This document shows positions 60,934 through 64,000 of a DNA stretch of 64,000 nt, piece by piece. The stretch is taken from positions 1 through 64,000 of the forward strand of contig JASDSY010000024.1 in assembly GCA_041441465.1 (NCBI GenBank). Reading direction: 5' to 3'. Made by a program: the position numbers and the translations under genes. Position 1 is the stretch's first letter. Every line of letters starts with the position of its first letter. The stretch is from JASDSY01 sp041441465 (GTDB taxonomy: Bacteria > Muiribacteriota > UBA9980). Under the pieces are notes generated by a model. It was not told the origin of the DNA. It searched no databases and saw only the letters and a list, made by a program, of their open reading frames with translations.

Positions 60934-61959
60934 CTATTTTTCGTCGCGGATTATCCTGCCCGCCTCGACGCCGACTGCGGCAACTGCCAGGTACGGCGCT
61001 ATTTCTTTGAAGAAGCATTTTACTTTCCTCTCATTTTCCTGAGGAATGTAAATAATATCACCCGGCATTATTTTAGGGTTAAGATGCGCCGGCCTTTTTA
61101 AATTATAGTCTAGCTGTGAAATTCCGGTTTCGGAGGCCCTTATTATTTTTACTGTACTCGTGTTTTTCCGGATAACATCGACCGACGAATCCATTAATTT
61201 TTGAAGGTCGAATTTTTCATTCATAAAAAAAAGCCCCGGATTTTTAACGTTTCCGACAATGTACAGCCGCTTTATGTCGGCGTTCCCTATAGTAAAATAT
61301 AAAATATCTGAATTTTTCAGCCTGAAATTAATAAACGACCGGTCCTGAAGCACGCTGGAGTGATTTGTCAGGTCGAATTGGAAAATGGTTCCGCGGCCGC
61401 GGATAATATCGCATTTTATTCCAGGTTTTTTCAGTATCTCGCCTATCAAAGGCAATACGGCAAACATGTCCATTTCGCCTTTTATATCGTAACGGCCCGG
61501 TTTTTCGATATCGCCGAGCAGGTATACGTAATTATTGTTGTATTCGGTAATTATTACCGTGACCAGAGGGCTGGCGATATATCGGGTCAGCGCTGATTTT
61601 ATGGCTTCTGATAGGCCTTCGCGGGTTTTGCCGCGGGCATCTATCGTGCCAATTATAGGGAGTGAAATCTTTCCGTCGGGGCCGACCCTGTATACATCGT
61701 TATATTCGGCATTTTCATATACGAAGATCTTTACCGCATCGCCCGGTCCGATCTTATAATCTAAGGCGGCGTCGCCGTTTAAAGATGAATAGAGGACTTC
61801 AGCGGTATTTATTTTTGTGTTTTCCTGCTTTTCAGCGGCGTGACAGAATTTGGCCGTGCCGTAAGGGCATAATATTATCATAAAAATAATCATTATAGAT
61901 AGATAAACATCATTCGATGCCAAATTTACTGGATTATTTTTGAACTTTATGATTTGCAT
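60934..61959 (-). CDS. Polysaccharide export protein (Wza/OPX-like)
   Basis: 341 residues. N-terminal hydrophobic segment (20-42) ending CHAAE is a signal peptide without a clear lipobox. Poly_export domain at about 66-160: DYKIGPGDAVKIFVYEN, GPDGKISLPIIGTI; then SLBB-like strands (YLLGDIEKPGRYDI, LYIVGNVKNPGLFFM) and a third IMPGDIIYIPQENE. A hydrophobic C-terminal segment (APYLAVAAVGVEAG) is present. It forms the outer-membrane exit for exopolysaccharide. GGAGGG precedes the ATG. It lies between two histidine kinase genes. Confidence 0.88.
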   Translation of the reverse strand: MQIIKFKNNPVNLASNDVYLSIMIIFMIILCPYGTAKFCHAAEKQENTKINTAEVLYSSLNGDAALDYKIGPGDAVKIFVYENAEYNDVYRVGPDGKISLPIIGTIDARGKTREGLSEAIKSALTRYIASPLVTVIITEYNNNYVYLLGDIEKPGRYDIKGEMDMFAVLPLIGEILKKPGIKCDIIRGRGTIFQFDLTNHSSVLQDRSFINFRLKNSDILYFTIGNADIKRLYIVGNVKNPGLFFMNEKFDLQKLMDSSVDVIRKNTSTVKIIRASETGISQLDYNLKRPAHLNPKIMPGDIIYIPQENERKVKCFFKEIAPYLAVAAVGVEAGRIIRDEK

Positions 61960-62036
61960 TAACTTATTCCCTCCGCTGGCTGAAAAAAACTTCTTACTTA
62001 AAATGATAGCAAATTTATAGGTATAGTCAACTAACT

Positions 62037-63389
62037 TTATTGCTGTTTATTTTCTGGAAAAACTATTTTAAATGCATCGATAAGGCTTGAATTATTAACC
62101 GGTTTGGAAATATAATGCGACGCTCCGAAATTCGAGGCTTTATTGCGGCATTTGATTTTTGATAACGCTATGACCGGCATTAAATACGTTTCGGAATCGG
62201 TCCTTATTTTTTCGATTATCGCGAATCCGTCGCTAGTTTTTAACATAGGTTCCACAAAAACTGCGGCCGGTTTGTATTTTTGTATTTCCTCTATAATATT
62301 TGTATTTTCCTGTATATTAACCGTTATTATGTTGAAAACCATTCCTAAAATCTGGCCGGCTGATTCGCAGTGGGTTTTAAATAAATTAACGGCGGCATCA
62401 TCGTCATCTATTAAAATTATATTTTCCGCGCTTCCTTTTAAAAATACTTTTGTTTCCGGGCCTGGCGCTGATACTGCTGCTGCGTTTAAGGTATTCATGA
62501 TCGCGCTGCCGCCAGATGAAATGAACGCTGAAGTCAGCATTCTTTTTTCGAGCATTTGCTCGAATGAAATAAAATCTGTCGGTTCGAACATAATCTCCGA
62601 TGCGTTAAAATTATCGGAGCATTTCATGCATAATGAAAACGCCGACCCTTCATTTTCACTTGTGCTTAATTCAAGATAGCCTTTAACATCTTGAAGGAAT
62701 TTATAAACAATCAATAACCCGGTTTGAAAGTTATTGTCATCGAGACTTACCTCTAATTTTCCGTTCGGGAAAAGCTTTTTCATTTTTTCAATGTCGAAGC
62801 CGGTGCCGTGATCTAAAAATTCGATTCTGACGAAATTTTCTTCGTTCAATGAAACTGAAATCAAAAATTCGGCGTTTTCCGCGCTGAATTTTACGCCGTT
62901 ATCCAGAAGATTTAAAATTATGCAGTAAAGTCGATATTTATCAGTTGAAACAATTATAGGCTTTTGATAGAAGCGCGTTAAGATCTTAATGTTTTTCCTT
63001 GAAAATTTTTTATAGACCGAGCAGACGGCGGTGAATATAAGTTCATTTATATCGAACTCGGTTTCCACTATAAAGTCAGGGTCGAATTCCGGGTGCATAA
63101 AAGACTGGATATACGATATTAATTCCATATTGAAATTTATTGCCGATGCCGAGTCGGCCGGTGTTAAAAGCGGTTTGTCGTCGGCGTTAACAGGCGATAT
63201 GGCGACGATGTTGCCCACCGCTTCTATCGGTATCCTGGTTTCATGGAACACAATAGACTCTATTATGCCGCGGCGCGCGGATTCTTTTTGCAAAGCTGCG
63301 AGCTCGTTTTCCGCGCACGTTTTTATTTCTTTCAATCGGCTTATTTTCAGTTGTATTTTTTCGAAAATATTTGCGCTACTGTTTCTCAT
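62037..63389 (-). CDS. Soluble hybrid histidine kinase with altered receiver
   Basis: 450 residues, no membrane span. A coiled-coil-like N-terminus (1-40) leads to an H-box-like HETRIPI (H49). HATPase: N160/N164, G1-like DHGTGFD (193-199), but the G2 loop reads FQTGLLIVYKF, weaker than GTGLGL. Receiver from about 322: acidic D328-D331, K429 in SKP, yet the phospho-acceptor position is Glu (E380 in VFVEPMLKTSDG) instead of Asp. Glu there often mimics the phosphorylated state, so the receiver is probably locked or only structural. Its ATG overlaps the tyrosine-kinase-like gene by 14 nt, so the two are coupled. Confidence 0.8.
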   Translation of the reverse strand: MRNSSANIFEKIQLKISRLKEIKTCAENELAALQKESARRGIIESIVFHETRIPIEAVGNIVAISPVNADDKPLLTPADSASAINFNMELISYIQSFMHPEFDPDFIVETEFDINELIFTAVCSVYKKFSRKNIKILTRFYQKPIIVSTDKYRLYCIILNLLDNGVKFSAENAEFLISVSLNEENFVRIEFLDHGTGFDIEKMKKLFPNGKLEVSLDDNNFQTGLLIVYKFLQDVKGYLELSTSENEGSAFSLCMKCSDNFNASEIMFEPTDFISFEQMLEKRMLTSAFISSGGSAIMNTLNAAAVSAPGPETKVFLKGSAENIILIDDDDAAVNLFKTHCESAGQILGMVFNIITVNIQENTNIIEEIQKYKPAAVFVEPMLKTSDGFAIIEKIRTDSETYLMPVIALSKIKCRNKASNFGASHYISKPVNNSSLIDAFKIVFPENKQQ

Positions 63390-64000
63390 TTATTACCACA
63401 CCTAATAATTTGAAATCGTTATTTTTTATAAATTCGCTGAATGCGTTCATTTCTTCGCGGAAATCCTCGAGATCATGGTTGCGGTCGGTATCTACTATCA
63501 ATACTATGTTTTTAACCAATTTCGAAATCGCGTGGAAATCGCTTGAAATATTAAATGCGGGGCAGTCTATAACGGTAAATTCGAATCTTTGTGCGGCCTG
63601 TTCTATAAAACGTTCGCATATTTGCGATTCGATTACTTTCAGGACAGACGGAGGCATTGCGCCGGTCGAAATTACGCTGAGATTATCGATTGCGGTCTTT
63701 GAATTGACCTCGTCGAGTTCCGCTTCGCCTATTACTATATCGGTAAGGCCGAATGATTTATCTGTTTTGCAAAGATCCGCCGCGCTGCAATTGGCGCCGG
63801 ACGTTTTGTAATTCATATCGGAAATCAGCGTATTGGAGCCTGAAATGGCGAATGAAACTGCCAGATTGACTGCCAGTGTGGTTTTGCCTTCGCCCGAATT
63901 AAGGCTTGTCACAGCCGCGATATTGCTCGCGCTTTTTTCGAGCTGGTTTATGATGCCGTTTCTAATTATATTGACCGCGCGTGAATTTTTTGAATCGCGC
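63376..64000 (-). CDS. BY-kinase / CpsD-like tyrosine-protein kinase ATPase (5' end beyond window)
   Basis: 207 codons visible; the frame continues past the window edge without start (residues NIIRNGIINQLEKSAS before the P-loop match the family N-terminus), so the true start is outside. Walker A SLNSGEGKTT, Walker A' LISDMNYK and Walker B FTVIDCPA follow the bacterial tyrosine-kinase / polysaccharide co-polymerase ATPase layout. The C-terminus ends VVINEKQ without the Tyr-rich cluster that such kinases autophosphorylate, so it may act as ATPase switch only. Context with a polysaccharide export protein supports an exopolysaccharide role. Overlaps the following kinase gene by 14 nt. Confidence 0.85.
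   Translation of the reverse strand, partial: RDSKNSRAVNIIRNGIINQLEKSASNIAAVTSLNSGEGKTTLAVNLAVSFAISGSNTLISDMNYKTSGANCSAADLCKTDKSFGLTDIVIGEAELDEVNSKTAIDNLSVISTGAMPPSVLKVIESQICERFIEQAAQRFEFTVIDCPAFNISSDFHAISKLVKNIVLIVDTDRNHDLEDFREEMNAFSEFIKNNDFKLLGVVINEKQ

Overview
The window is AT-rich bacterial chromosome carrying 57 protein genes (one cut by the window edge), two tRNAs and no sign of rRNA, CRISPR or insertion sequences. Cell-envelope genes point to a two-membrane (Gram-negative-type) cell: an RND efflux pump with its adaptor, a Wza-like polysaccharide export protein, a beta-barrel candidate ending in Phe, several lipoproteins and a periplasmic carbonic anhydrase. Metabolism looks anaerobic or fermentative: phosphate butyryltransferase plus butyrate kinase, several radical-SAM enzymes, ferredoxin-like proteins. 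Strict sigma70-type promoters (TTGACA-17-TATAAT before HU) and long A/U-flanked terminators are easy to see. I cannot place the organism by name; an uncultured anaerobic lineage is my inference.

Layout. 0.2-3.5 kb: a secreted protein, then a Cys-rich secreted protein and a three-gene polyferredoxin / HMA-like / small membrane protein cluster. 3.5-8.7 kb: ptb and buk, a lipoprotein, a thioredoxin-like ferredoxin, a flavin-binding-type protein and a TPR protein. 9.0-9.3 kb: tRNA-Met and tRNA-Glu. 9.5-12.7 kb (minus strand): a glycosyltransferase-HAD phosphatase fusion, an ion transporter and a 57-residue membrane protein. 12.9-18.4 kb: two divergent substrate-binding proteins and an ABC importer operon that includes a STAS-domain protein. 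18.4-24.4 kb: a hairpin-rich spacer, a conserved unknown protein, a haem-binding lipoprotein, class II photolyase, and the radical-SAM / partner pair associated with DNA repair. 24.6-28 kb: an SH3b-3D wall protein, a secreted protein, octanoyltransferase.

28.3-32.7 kb holds the most unusual cassette: a ClpB-like AAA+ ATPase with a degenerate first ATPase domain, a radical-SAM activase-like protein without its usual reductase partner, and a zinc-ribbon/FHA protein, packed with 6-nt spacing and a 14-nt overlap. I do not recognise this as a described system. 32.9-37.5 kb: RND pump and adaptor. 37.8-42.7 kb: an orphan ECF S component, a response regulator, Nudix hydrolase, carbonic anhydrase, ankyrin protein, a Lys-rich secreted protein and lipoyl synthase. 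42.9-48.2 kb: barrel protein, then the oxidative pentose-phosphate genes gndA-zwf-pgl. 48.4-54 kb: a FecR-like protein with uvrA and a divergent radA, then HU. 54.3-58.4 kb: PTS EIIA, CBS protein and transporter in one operon, then a TPR protein. 58.4-64 kb (minus strand): a tyrosine-kinase-like ATPase, two soluble histidine kinases of odd architecture and a polysaccharide export protein, which suggests sensory control of exopolysaccharide production.
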